From: Coix lacryma-jobi var. lacryma-jobi
Lineage: Eukaryota; Streptophyta; Magnoliopsida; Poales; Poaceae
Assembly (NCBI GenBank): GCA_009763385.1
Contig: CM019827.1
Span: forward strand, 89,574,314 to 89,638,313
Reading direction: 5' to 3'
Length of the DNA: 64,000 nt
The translations under genes were made by a program, and so were the position numbers. The notes under the pieces were generated by a model. It worked only from the letters and a program-made list of their open reading frames with translations, was not told the origin of the DNA and made no database searches. Numbering within the stretch: the stretch's first letter is position 1; each line of letters opens with the position of its first letter. Positions 11,387 to 20,875 of the stretch are shown piece after piece.

Positions 11387-11470
11387 CTCCCTTTATTTTA
11401 AATTACAAGTCATTTTAGTTTTTCTAGGTACACACAAAAACAATGTATTTAGAAAAGTCAAAATGACAAT
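11387..11470 (+). repeat. Stowaway-like MITE remnant
   Basis: CTCCCTTTATTTTAAATTAC after a TA dinucleotide is a diverged Stowaway terminal repeat. The other end is decayed, ending near GTCAAAATGACAATTTA. The flanks 11329-11386 and 11471-11585 show nothing recognisable. Confidence 0.5.
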
Positions 11471-11939
11471 TTAGCCACTGCTCTCTATACTACATGAAGC
11501 TTGGAAGACGTCAATCATAGAACTTTCTTTCAAATAGTTCATGTTTCACTAACTTATATATGGGGTTGGCTTGGCGCCTAACATTCACTACTATAAAAAA
11601 TCTTTTGTGAGGTGGTTGAAAAAGGCCTCCAGGGCGAGCAGGCAGTTCAACAACCTCGGTTAATGCCTCGGATTAACTGAGACAAATATTTTTTATTAAC
11701 TGAGATGGTCATAATCATCCGTCTCGCAAAATCAATTTACGGAGATGGTTAAAAAATAACTGTCTCCTAAAATCTATAAACCGAGGCGGGCGTTATAAGT
11801 GGTCCGCCTCTAAAATAGCTTCATTTTTGAAGGCAGACCACCTCCTAAATAGCCTGCCTCGATAAAAGGCCAGAGGCCCAAACTCGGCCCTTTATCTACC
11901 AAGGCTATATATTCCACGGTTAGTGGGTTTCGTAAATGG

Positions 11940-12560
11940 CCCAATGCCCTCTCAGCGCTGGCACCACCTCTTAGCCTCTCTCTCTCTCTCCTCCTCCTCT
12001 CGATTCTCTCTTCGTCCCACTACCTCACACCCTACTTTTCCTCTCTCGGACCACCCCGCCTCTCCAATCTCTCTCTACATCTCTTCCTCCCCTCCCTTCT
12101 AGGGCTCTCCTTTAGCAAGTGGCCAGCAGATTAAGCGAGTGGCCGGATCAAGGCTCTCCCTTAGCGACTGGCCGAAGGATCCAGCACTCTCCAGTAGCAG
12201 TGGAGGTGGTGGCCTATGAGCAGAGGCGGCTCCACACGGATCTCCTCCTCCACCATGCACCCTGGGTGGCTCTCCTCCTTCTCCTCCACGCACTAGTCTC
12301 TAGGCGGATCCTCTCCTCTAAACATCTAGAGTGAGCGGCTCTGATGGGCTCGAGTGGCGGATTTGGGCGGATCCTCTCCTCTACGCACGGATTTGGTGGA
12401 GGCGTTGGCAAGGCGCGGGCGATGGCGCGGAGCGAGCTGCGGCGGCGCCACAGGGCGAGTTGTTGGTACGGCGGCGGTGACCCTAGATGGGTGTTTGCTT
12501 TTACTAACATCACTACTAGGCTAACTCAGTATGATGCCAGCAAAGCTCTATAGTAAATAT
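11940..12560. other. GC-rich cargo inside the CACTA element
   Basis: After a CT-rich microsatellite-like run (about 11975-12075) the base composition turns GC-rich, with near repeats of 'GCGGATCCTCTCCTCT'. Short ORFs exist on both strands but none resembles a known protein. It may be a captured host gene or promoter fragment, as CACTA elements often carry, but I cannot name a source. Confidence 0.35.
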
Positions 12561-12609
12561 TAACTTGATGACTTGGTATATAAATATATCCACCCAAATG
12601 TATATCTAC

Positions 12610-13850
12610 ATCTGTTAGCACTACTTAACTAGGTTCTCATGCCCAGTAACAATGCCACAAATGTTTATAGACACTTATACATGAAATAATATACAGATTA
12701 AAGGTATCCGCAAGCGCACATATAATATATAGCACTTTAACTAGAAATGTTCTAGGTGCAATAGTTTATATTCTACCTTGGGAGGAATAGTGTAAGCACA
12801 ACTGATATAGGTAACTTCAGTAATAAATTGATATTGATAGCCTTGTACTTATGATATGGAAATAACCATAACGGATCCTCTACTCTCAACACGAGTAGGT
12901 CATGCGATAAACACTACTGGAAACTTGAAATTCCCAGACCAACGTCAGGGAAAACTAGAATTACCCTGTCGAGCTAGCCCTGATGGTATTTTTATTTTCC
13001 CTGACGGTAATTGCACCGTAAGAAATTTCATGGCGATATTTTTATTTTTTATGATGATACGTACATTTTCATGATGATATTTTTATTTTCCCTGACGGTA
13101 GTGCACTGTAAGAGAATTTCAAGTTTCCAGTAGTGAAATATAATATGAATAGTAAATGATAAATAAATGAACACTCAGAGTTAGCATGACCTCTTTAGAA
13201 ATTAGAGAGATATAACTCCTATGTCATTCCTACTTACAAGTCAAAACATACTATGATTAGTGCAATTATACTTAATAATTATGGCATAGAGTATATCTAT
13301 ATCTACACATAAGGGACACCACTAAAGAGAAGATTAGGGACATAGCATGTCTCCTCTTGCAATTGGGTCCTACCTATCCTATATTTGGAGAGTGGGCTAC
13401 AAAGGACTCAACGATAATGTCATAATCGCGATCTACCACATGGTCCAAGATATAGGGTGCAACTGCGCAGGTAAACAACATATAAGCATCACACTTACAC
13501 AATGTCAACCACTCACCCCACCCATTATGATGGAGTGAGCGCTATACAATCCTATGTGTGAATATAAAGATAAACTAGGTATACTAAGCATATAATCAAA
13601 CTAGATGATCAACATTGCAACTAAGAACATGAATAATGTAAAGAATAATGTCATACCAGTTGTAACTAGATCACATGAATTAATGAAAAGATACAAGAGA
13701 GGATACAAAAGCTTTACCAAGTCATGCTATTGACACGATCCAGAGTCCAAGCGGATGGTTGCCTCTTCCTCTTGTCTCTAGATCTAAACTAGCTAGCTAT
13801 GCCCTAAATATGGTGGAGCTAAGGTTCTTCAGTAGATGTCTCTGACTTAA
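12610..13850. repeat. LTR-like retrotransposon fragment inside the CACTA element
   Basis: The segment around 12660-12730 (CCCAGTAACAATGCCACAA, then GGTATCCGCAAGCGCAC) resembles the PBS-LTR junction wording of the Athila-like LTR at 8850-8910 (ATATACCGCAAGCGCAC). The rest is AT-rich and non-coding. Ends were not located, so this is a probable solo LTR or LTR relic. It is interrupted by the CACTA MITE at 12912-13135. Confidence 0.4.
12912..13135. mobile_element. 224-bp CACTA-type MITE, TSD AAA
   Basis: It begins CACTACTGGAAACTTGAAAT and ends with the exact reverse complement, giving a perfect terminal inverted repeat of about 22 bp. The flanking 3 bp are AAA on both sides. Internally 'ATTTTTATTTTCCCTGACGGTA' type blocks recur. 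It has no coding capacity and is nested in the larger CACTA element. Confidence 0.88.
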
Positions 13851-13883
13851 ATGACTTGGGATGCCTCAGGCCAGGGGTGGAGG

Positions 13884-13885
<2 letters not shown>

Positions 13886-13959
<74 letters not shown>
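13886..13959. repeat. (TA)n microsatellite
   Basis: An almost pure TA dinucleotide run with one phase break near 13916. ORFs read through it on both strands are Ile-Tyr artefacts. Confidence 0.97.
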
Positions 13960-13961
<2 letters not shown>

Positions 13962-14763
13962 AGGATGGAGCCACGGCAACCTTGGATCAAACCAACCATA
14001 TTCAATGGCGTGGATGCAATCTCCATGACGGTTAGCAATCAACCAAACAAGGTGGAGGGTGACAGATAGGCCCAGGAGCCAACCGGTTTGCAAGTGGGGC
14101 CTACCAGCCCCACCTGGTGGTCACCCGCCCTCTACTTCATCGAGGTGGTTTCTGGTCTCTTCTAGAACTTTCCTACATCGGTGCTGCGATGGTTTTCAGA
14201 TAAATAATCTAACATCTAGGTCCATATTGATTGTTTTTAGGATAACCCCCTACAGAAATATAGTTTTACCAAAACTTGTGGAATTTGTTAGTTTAAACCC
14301 TAAACCTTCATTGGTGATTCATTTTGTACCCTTTTCGAGTCTTTGTTGACAATTTAAAATGGTTGTTAACTACCGTCAATAATGAGCACAGTGAGCCTTG
14401 ATGGGCTCGACAGGCGTGTCTAGGGTTTTTTCTTTTTATTTTGTTTTTCATTAGATTTACCGAGGCGGACACCAAACCATCTCAAAAAATGTCACATTAA
14501 CTGTGACCTTTGATCCGAGGCGGTTGCCAAAACCGTCTGAGTAAAGCGTTTTTACCAGCCTTGGTAAAGATTATTATAGTAGTGATTGACACTAATAATA
14601 ACTATAGACAAAGAAGTGTGCCTAGAAAAAAAGATTGGCGGACAAAATGGTTACCACAGTTTTGGATTTGGTAGATAAAAGGGTCAATAAGATGAATGTC
14701 ACATTTATTTTTTAACAGTCATGTGGGGAGGGGGAGGCATCCTCATCTGATTATATTACTGTT

Positions 14764-15072
14764 TTGTTTAGTTTGTGGGTGAAATGTTTTGGATATTTGG
14801 ACACTAATTTAGTCTATTAAAAAAGACTAATAAGAAACACATTGCATATTTCGTCTAGAAACGACGAATTTATTAAGACTAATTAATCCGTCACTACTGC
14901 ATGTTTAATATAACACAACATTGTTAAATTATAGACTAATTAGGCTTAAAAATTTTCTCGTAAAGTTATTGTAATTTGTATAATTAGTTATTTTTAGTGT
15001 ATATTTAATATCTATACATGTGTTAAACATTCAACTGATGAGTGAAAAGTTTTTGAGGTAAAAACTAAACAA
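14764..15072. mobile_element. MITE with TTGTTTAGTTT termini
   Basis: TTGTTTAGTTT at 14764-14774 is mirrored by AAACTAAACAA at 15062-15072, enclosing 309 bp of AT-rich non-coding sequence with the TTCGTCTAGAAACGACGAAT and ACTAATTAGGCTTA motifs common to an abundant grass MITE group. The superfamily cannot be assigned with confidence from the sequence alone. The gap 14585-14763 shows nothing recognisable. Confidence 0.65.
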
Positions 15073-15194
15073 GATCTATATGTGACCAAGGGCTGTATGG
15101 AACCAATGGAAACATACACCTAAGAAATTGACAGACTAGTATTTAAGGATCCAACAGTACTGCATGCAAAATATGCGTCACTATAGGGAACGTT

Positions 15195-15740
15195 GCCTTC
15201 GCCGAGTGCTGGCTGCACTCGGCGAAGGCCCTCTCGCACTCGGCGAAAGGCACTCGGCGAAGAAATTATCGGCAACGATTTCTTCGCCGAGTGCCAATAT
15301 CGGGCACTCGGCGAAGGCTTCGCCGAGAGCCAGGTCAGCACTCGGCGAAGCAAACGGGAGCCGTCACTTGATAGCCTCTTCGCTGATTGCCAGCCTACGT
15401 GGCACTCGGCGAAGAGGGCCCCTTTGCAGAGCGCCACGTGGCCGGCACTCGGCGAAGAGGGCCTCTTTGCCGAGTGCCAAGTAGGCCGGCACTCGGCGAA
15501 GAGGGCCTCTTTGCCGAGTGCCACGTAGGCCGGCACTCGGCGAAGAGGGCCCCTTTGCAGAGCGCCACGTGGTCGCACTCGACGAAGATGGCCCCTTTGC
15601 CGAGTGCCACATAGGCCGGCACTCGGCCAAGGGGCCCCCTTTGCCGAGTGTCATAGTCAGGCACTCGGCGAAGAGGCCGAGCTGAGCAAAAATTTGCCCA
15701 GCTTTGCCGAGTGCCATGACCTCTTTGCCGAGTGTGGCAC
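15195..15740. repeat. left subterminal repeat array of the second CACTA element
   Basis: Roughly twenty copies of CTTCGCCGAGTGCC or its reverse complement GGCACTCGGCGAAG are arranged in both orientations, often as head-to-head pairs. Several long ORFs appear in all frames only because the repeat unit lacks stops. Confidence 0.93.
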
Positions 15741-16059
15741 TCAGCAAAGCTGGGAAAAATGAAATTTTTTTTCTATTTTCATTTCCCTAAATAGAAAACA
15801 TATCACACATTCATATTCCATTTCAGACAAATATCACATGCATATATATCACACATCCATAACATACATATCCATTTCAAACAAATATCACATGTTCAGT
15901 CTCCATGCATCACAAGCTCACAAGTTTATCACAAGTCCACAAGTTCACAAGTCCGGCACTCGGCACTCCTCAACAAGTCCACAAGTTCACAAGTCCATCA
16001 CATCCATCTCACAAGTCCATCACAAATCTAAGTCGGCCATCACTGCTCACCTTGGTGCT

Positions 16060-17476
16060 CAGAATGTGAAGAACCCCCACCTTGCCCCGCGTCCCACAAC
16101 CCACCCGAAGGACCACCTTGCCAACCTTGCCACACGAGCGGCGGAGGTCCAGATGGCCACCTGGTGTACCCTGACTACGGAGGAGGGTAACCTGGCCACC
16201 CATAGGGGGAGGAGGGCCACCGGGGAGCCACCCAGGCTGCGGAGGAGGGCCACCAGTGATCTGCAGAGTGTGCGGAGGAAGGCCAGGTTGAGGAGTCAGT
16301 GTCGAACCCTCCGACTGTGAGTGCACAAAGGAGAAGCAAATTCGTTAGCACCTGGGGGACAGCCGTAAAAGTTAATGAAATATAAACAACTTTATATACT
16401 CACCGGAGTCTCTGTCGTAGGAGTAACAGAAGGCACAAAAGGAGTGAGCAGCGAGGGAGGCACGACAACACCGGGATGTTCACGCTCCCAAAGAAGTGAG
16501 CTATGTCCTGCGTCCTCTGCGCCTCCCGCTGCTGGACGGCCAGTAAGTCGCGACGATGGGCCGCCGCCTCATCCTCGTGCATGACCTGCAACCTCTGCAT
16601 CTGATCCGCCTGGGCCTGCATCTGGGCCTGCAAAATTCGTCTCATAAGGTTTAAACAATGCAAAGACAAGGTATATGTGTAAAAGCAATGAACGACGAAT
16701 AGAACAAGTACTTACCTGAAGTGCTGCCATCATCTGCTGTGACGTCGGCTGCCGAGGTCGTATGGGTAAGGTTTAAACAATGCAAAGACAAGGTATATGT
16801 GTAAAAGCAATGAACGACGAATAGAACAAGTACTTACCTGAAGTGTTGCCATCATCTGCTGTGAGGTCGGCTGTCGAGGTCGTATGGGGACGGAGGAGCT
16901 CGTGCTGGCAGCTCGAATCTCAGCGAGGTTGGGAACAGAGGACGAGTCAACTGCGCTGTTGGCTATCCAGTACCGGCCGTGCTGCTTCCCTCCTCCCAGC
17001 CTCATCACCAGGTCTGTATCTAGGGGCTGGGTGGCCGGATCGAAGTCCTCCCCATGGTGCTCGCGAGCCGCAGTGGTGTACTCGGTGACCTTGGTGTAGG
17101 CGTTCGTGTTGGTGAACGCCTCGGGCCCGGCGTTTGGGTTGTACTGCGTGCTCGCTGCAGTCGCCTTGCCCTGGTGCGACAAGTGGTAGGCCTTGAAAGG
17201 GAGGCACTCGTCACCACCATGCGACTGGGACTGCGAGGAAAACACAGATGATTACAAGTAATGAGTAATTGAGTGTTAGAATAAAAAAACAGTAGACCAT
17301 ACCCATCTTTCGGCGTACGCAGCGAGGCTAAGGTTGGCTTGGTGGTGTGGCACCCCACGCATCTGCAGGCGGCAGTCTCGGCGGGCACTGTGCCTCTCGT
17401 ACCACTCGTCCGATCTCCACTTGTCCACAATGGCCACCTAGCAGTCTACGTGATTGGCGCACCAACCAGGACAGAA
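16060..17476 (-). pseudogene. TNPA-like (plant En/Spm Transposase_24) gene relic, four exons visible
   Basis: Minus-strand exons with good splice borders can be read: 17476-17303 (acceptor TTGCAG, donor GGTATG), 17230-16838 (acceptor CTCGCAG, donor GTAAGT), 16627-16404 (acceptor TTTTGCAG, donor GTGAGT) and about 16314-16060 (acceptor CTCACAG). The first has WRSDEWYERHSARRDCR and a PHHQANLSLAAY segment. The second has FTNTNAYTKVTEYT and GGGKQHGRYWI. These are hallmarks of the plant transposase family PF03004. The third is Gln-rich and likely coiled coil; the last is Pro/Gly-rich. A TAG interrupts the first exon near 17440. TNPA-type proteins bind the subterminal repeats and assist excision. 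No N-terminal exon is recognised. Confidence 0.75.
16646..16889 (-). repeat. 122-bp tandem duplication across an exon-intron border
   Basis: 16646-16767 and 16768-16889 are almost identical, differing at a few positions. Each unit contains intron sequence, a donor site (minus-strand GTAAGT) and about 50 bp of the preceding exon. The duplication therefore creates a second copy of the exon end and splice donor inside the TNPA-like gene. Confidence 0.92.
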
Positions 17477-17999
17477 CTGCAAGACAATAAGTATTTAACA
17501 TGTTAGAAGAGCCGCTAAGTGATGGATGGACCAATCAGTATCACATGTTGACATATCCAGGTTTGTAAGCATCGTACGCGACAACTTGCTCGAAACTTTC
17601 TCAGATTTTTTTCTCGGCATACGCATATGATGTAACAACATCTCGCCAAGTTTCGCGATTTTCGGAATTCATTTGCATTTTCTATAATTAAAAAAACCGT
17701 CCGCACATAATTTGGAGACGTTGCCCCGTGAGCACGTTGATCGAAATATCAGGTCAGGTTTTGGATTTGGCCTCAACATACGATTAAGAACAAGAATAAT
17801 ATTTTTTAAATCATGAAAATCCATTATTCGATGCACCCGCAGTTCAAACTTGCGTCTTCCGAGAAAATTCAAGAAAACAAAATAAAGTCAAAAAATATAA
17901 TGAAAAGTTTTGAAAAAGTATCAAATTTGAACGTGTTGGCCATAGTACTGTCGGGACGACCCACAAAAAATTTGGTGTCCAAAATTCAAAAAAAAACTT

Positions 18000-18610
18000 T
18001 GCCGAGTGCCACGTGGCCGGCACTCGGCGAAGATCCCCTCTTTGCCGAGTGCCAGCCACGTGGCACTCGGCGAAGAACAGCCCACGTGTCAAACAACAGG
18101 GCCACACGCTTTGCCGAGTGCCACGTGGCTGGCACTCGGCAAAAAGGGATCTTCGCCGAGTGCCAGCCACGTGGCACTCGGCGAAGAATAGCCAACGTGA
18201 TTTGCCGAGAAAAGCCGAGTGCCAGCCCCGTGGCACTCGGCGAAGAACAGCCCACGTGTCAAACAACGGGGCCACACGCTTTGCCGAGTGCCACGTGGCT
18301 GGCACTCGGCAAAAAGGGGTCTTCGCCGAGTGCCAGACGGCGGGCACTCGGCAAAGGAGACGGCCCTGGATGCCGTCTGGGCCGCGACACGTTGCCGAGT
18401 GCTCGGTTTTGCCGAGTGTTTAACACTCGGCAAAGAGGACCCTTCGTCGAGTGCTTTTCGTTGCCGAGTGCGCAACACTCGATAAATCATTCTTTGCCTT
18501 GTGCTCTGTCTTCGCCGAGTGCCAGGTTACCGGCACTCGGCAAAGAGGCTGTTTGCCGAGTGCCCGAGATTTGGCACTCGGCAAACTCGCACGCACTCGG
18601 CGAAGATCGT
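18000..18610. repeat. right subterminal repeat array of the second CACTA element
   Basis: Counterpart of the left array, with the same CTTTGCCGAGTGCC core in both orientations. It contains a larger direct duplication of about 130 bp (GAACAGCCCACGTGTCAAAC occurs twice, near 18075 and 18245). The 274-residue frame across it is a repeat artefact. Confidence 0.92.
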
Positions 18611-18822
18611 GTTTCGTGTAGTGCGTTAAGATTATGAATATGGCACAAAGATCGACATGAATATATGACAAGGCATTCGATCCTTGTTTTTCTACTCCTA
18701 CTACCCACCAGCATGGCCATTAGACCTGTCTCTTCGTTGCTTAGTTTTCAACGTACCTAGATTTTAGAAATAGTGCAGAAGAGTTTCATCCCTATAAAAC
18801 TATCTATTTTTCACGAAACTCA

Positions 18823-19020
18823 CATTATGTCTCTTTTATTAAAATAGTGTCATGTCATCGTATTTAATGTATATATAACTCTACCAGAGATGGGTTGATT
18901 GATTCCGGGCTCTTATTATATTAATATAATAAGAGCCCGGAATCAATCAACCTCTCTGGTAGAGTTATATATACATTAAATACGATGACATGACACTATT
19001 TTAATAAAAGAGACATAATG
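18823..19020. repeat. near-perfect 198-bp inverted repeat (long hairpin)
   Basis: Left arm 18823 (CATTATGTCTCTTTTATT) through TTATATTAATATAA at the centre (about 18922) is mirrored to 19020 (AATAAAAGAGACATAATG). The arms of about 98 bp differ only by a two-base insertion plus at most a base in the AGAGATGGG/AGAGAGG segment. There is no loop. The right arm ends exactly where the CACTA-3 fragment begins. Confidence 0.95.
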
Positions 19021-19551
19021 TCAACCGGGTTGAAATGGCCTTTAGCCCCGGTATGTCAACCGGGGCTAAGATCCGGGACTAAAGGTCCCGGCTTTAGTCC
19101 CGGGTGCTTTCAACAAGGGGCTAAAGGTCCAGAGAGGAAAAAATAAATGTGTGTTGTGTGAGATTCGAACTCAGCACATCTCGCCTCAGGCACGTCTACC
19201 AACTGAGCTCGCAACCCACGTGATGTAGTTCTAGACGTTTTCCTTTGAATCCACTCGGGAAGGACTTTTAGCCCCGGTTGGTAACACCAACCGGGGCTAA
19301 AAGGACCTTTAGCCCCGGTTGGTACCACCAACCGGGCTAAAGGGTGACCCTTTAGCCCCGGTTGGTATTACCAACCGGGACTAAAGGTCCAGGACCTTTA
19401 GTTCCGGTTGATTACCAACCGGGGCTAAAGATTCACCTTTAGCCCCGGTTGGTAATACCAACCGGGACTAAAAGTCTTTAGTCCCGGACGCAAATTTTTC
19501 CGAGACTAAAGCTCGGTGGTGGATCGTCCAAAGGCCTGTTCTCTAGTAGTG
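19021..19551. mobile_element. CACTA fragment with TTTAGCCCCGGTTGGT palindromic repeats
   Basis: The right terminus GTTCTCTAGTAGTG ends at 19551 and is an inverted CACTACTAGAGAAC CACTA-type end. Upstream are five or more palindromic units of TTTAGCCCCGGTTGGT and its complement (about 19268-19475), typical subterminal repeats of an abundant grass family. The left terminus is missing: the fragment starts abruptly at 19021 beside the inverted repeat. No coding sequence. The following stretch 19552-19801 holds nothing recognisable. Confidence 0.75.
19150..19219 (-). other. tRNA-like sequence embedded in the CACTA fragment
   Basis: On the minus strand the order is a GTGGGTTG 5' strand, an A-box-like GAGCTCAGTTGGTAGACG, a B-box-like GAGTTCGAATCTC and a CAACACAC 3' strand that can pair with the 5' end at seven of eight positions. 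The D-stem partner is off (GACG instead of GAGC) and the anticodon arm does not fold cleanly. A decayed tRNA or tRNA-derived fragment is likelier than a working tRNA gene. Confidence 0.55.
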
Positions 19552-19801
19552 ATTCTCATGTAAAAAATTGAGTCTCCCCACCATATATAACTTTTGAATT
19601 TGTATTAAAAATGGGAGACACGAACAGTGCAATTATGTTGTGTACCTGTGAACTGCGGCGATTAGTTTCAGTTTCAGCGTCTCATATACGGAGTAGTTAA
19701 TAACGGCGTCTTAATTGTTCTTATTCATTCAGAGCTATATATAGCTGTAGCTGTTGGTACAACTTTCTTGAATCTTCTACAGCGCACTCAACTCGCATAT
19801 A

Positions 19802-20055
19802 CTCCCTCCATCCCAAATATAATGCATTCTAAGAATTTTGGAGAGTCAAAGTTTTTCAACTTTGACCAAAATTATAGAGAAAAATATAAGATTTATAACA
19901 TCAAATATGTATATTATGAAAATATAACCAATAAAGAATCTAATTGCGCTTAGTTGGTATCATAATATTATATATTTTTATATAATTTGGTCAAAGTTGA
20001 AAAAGTTTGACTCTCCAAGATTCTTGGAACGTGTTATAATTTGGGATGGAGGGAG
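19802..20055. mobile_element. Stowaway MITE, TSD TA
   Basis: CTCCCTCCATCCCAAATATA at 19802 is mirrored by TATAATTTGGGATGGAGGGAG ending at 20055, flanked by TA on both sides. A second internal inverted pair (GAGAGTCAAAGTTTTTCAAC / GTTGAAAAAGTTTGACTCTC) lets most of the 254 bp fold. Tc1/mariner-derived, non-coding. Confidence 0.95.
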
Positions 20056-20404
20056 TATCATCTAAGAAGACTAGATGACCATGATCTCACCGGCCGGCAT
20101 CTCTCCCCATCTCACGTTCTCTCTCTTCTGACTTGTCGAATGGGCCGCAAAATCAGAGAACTAGAAAAAGCAAGAGTCCCAAACCTTATCAACATGCATG
20201 GACGACCATCTCGGTATCATGTTGCTGCCATCCATATATTCCATATTCTACACTAAACCGATCTGTGTGGTGTCACAAGAAAGAGGATTGGACATTATCC
20301 ACACACTCCGGTATCACCTTTCGCGCCGTTGCCGGTCATCTGCTCGATCTCTGCAACATCCCACGCCACTCCTCTGGCGCATTGGCAATGCACATTTCCT
20401 TGCC
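20056..20404 (+). other. upstream region of the glutaredoxin pseudogene
   Basis: This 349-bp stretch between the Stowaway and the TATA box has no gene. It carries an RY-type CATGCATG at 20193-20200 that could be a regulatory element. It is single-copy-looking sequence compared with the surrounding repeats. Confidence 0.35.
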
Positions 20405-20412
20405 TATATAAA
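20405..20412 (+). promoter_or_regulatory. TATA box of the glutaredoxin pseudogene
   Basis: TATATAAA lies about 160 bp upstream of the ATG at 20566, a normal plant distance allowing a 5' UTR of roughly 125-130 bp. Survival of the core promoter suggests the gene was lost recently. Confidence 0.6.
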
Positions 20413-20565
20413 CCAGCCTTCGTCCGGCGACCAATTATAAACCAGCAAGCACAAATACTCAAGCATCTTACAAGTGGTTCTTCTAGCTCACTCGCCTACA
20501 ATTTTCTGCTCCGAGTCTTGTTTCAAGTTCCTTTTCGCGAAGATCATTCATCATATAGCAATATA

Positions 20566-20875
20566 ATGGACCGGGTGACAAAACTGGCTTCGCAGCGTGC
20601 GGTGGTCATCTTCAGCATGAGCTCCTGCTGCATGTGCCACACGGTGACGCGCCTGTTCCGCGAGCTCGGGTGAACCCGACGGTGGTGGAGCTGGACGAGG
20701 ACCCCAGGGGGAAGGAGATGGAGAAGGCACTAGCGAGGCTGCTGGGCCGCAACCCCGCGGTGCCGGCGGTTTCATAGGCGGCAGGCTTGTCGGCTCCACC
20801 GACAGGGTCATGTCGCTTCACCTCAGCGGCAACCTCGTCCCGCTTCTGCGCAATGCCGGCGCGCTCTGGGTGTAG
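20566..20875 (+). pseudogene. CC-type (ROXY-like) glutaredoxin, two single-base deletions
   Basis: The frame opens MDRVTKLASQRAVVIFSMSS and carries the CC-type active site CCMC at residues 21-24. It is a small intronless thioredoxin-fold oxidoreductase; plant CC-type glutaredoxins bind TGA transcription factors in the nucleus and affect floral, hormone and nitrogen signalling. A missing base near 20670 makes a TGA stop after 35 residues. A second missing base near 20770 restores the original frame, which then shows IGGRLVGSTDRVMSLH, the L..LL motif and a terminal ALWV (usually ALWL), ending at TAG 20873-20875. The expected size is about 103 residues, normal for the family. It is either a young pseudogene or a gene with two sequence errors. 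The only host gene-like sequence I recognise. Confidence 0.88.

Larger units (their letters stand above)
11586..14584. mobile_element. CACTA (En/Spm) transposon, non-autonomous, TSD ATT
   Basis: The termini are CACTACTATAAAAAATCTTT at 11586 and the inverted AAAGATTATTATAGTAGTG ending at 14584, flanked by a perfect 3-bp target duplication ATT (11583-11585 and 14585-14587). Both ends carry short 'CCGAGGCGG/GAGGCGG' subterminal repeats, expected for transposase binding in CACTA elements. No transposase is encoded. The interior holds a GC-rich segment (about 11940-12560), an LTR-like fragment (about 12610-13850) with a nested MITE, and a TA microsatellite. It is about 3.0 kb and would need transposase supplied in trans. 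Confidence 0.9.
15179..18623 (-). mobile_element. CACTA (En/Spm) transposon with TNPA-like gene relic, TSD CGT
   Basis: The left end is CACTATAGGGAACG at 15179 and the right end CGTGTTTCGTGTAGTG finishing at 18623. The 3-bp duplication CGT flanks both sides (15176-15178, 18624-18626). Dense arrays of the subterminal motif CTTCGCCGAGTGCC and its inverse fill 15195-15740 and 18000-18610, the expected transposase binding sites. The interior holds a TNPA-like gene on the minus strand but no TNPD/TNP2-type transposase, so the element is probably non-autonomous. Confidence 0.92.

Noticed and set aside
13851..14093. ORFs on both strands with Ile-Tyr repeats
   Set aside because: They read through a TA microsatellite.
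15120..15747. Six or more overlapping ORFs on both strands
   Set aside because: All are translations of the CTTCGCCGAGTGCC repeat array of the CACTA element; the unit has few stops in any frame.
15195..18610. CRISPR-like array of short regular repeats
   Set aside because: Repeats occur in both orientations, unevenly spaced, inside CACTA termini with a TSD, in a plant genome.
17813..18637. 274-residue ORF
   Set aside because: It runs through the right subterminal repeat array; the protein is the same short unit repeated.
18823..19020. A confirmed miRNA precursor
   Set aside because: Hairpin length fits a siRNA-type or MITE-type hairpin better, and sequence alone gives no mature miRNA evidence.
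19150..19219. A functional nuclear tRNA gene
   Set aside because: The D-stem and anticodon arm do not pair properly and it lies within transposon repeats; I list it only as tRNA-like.
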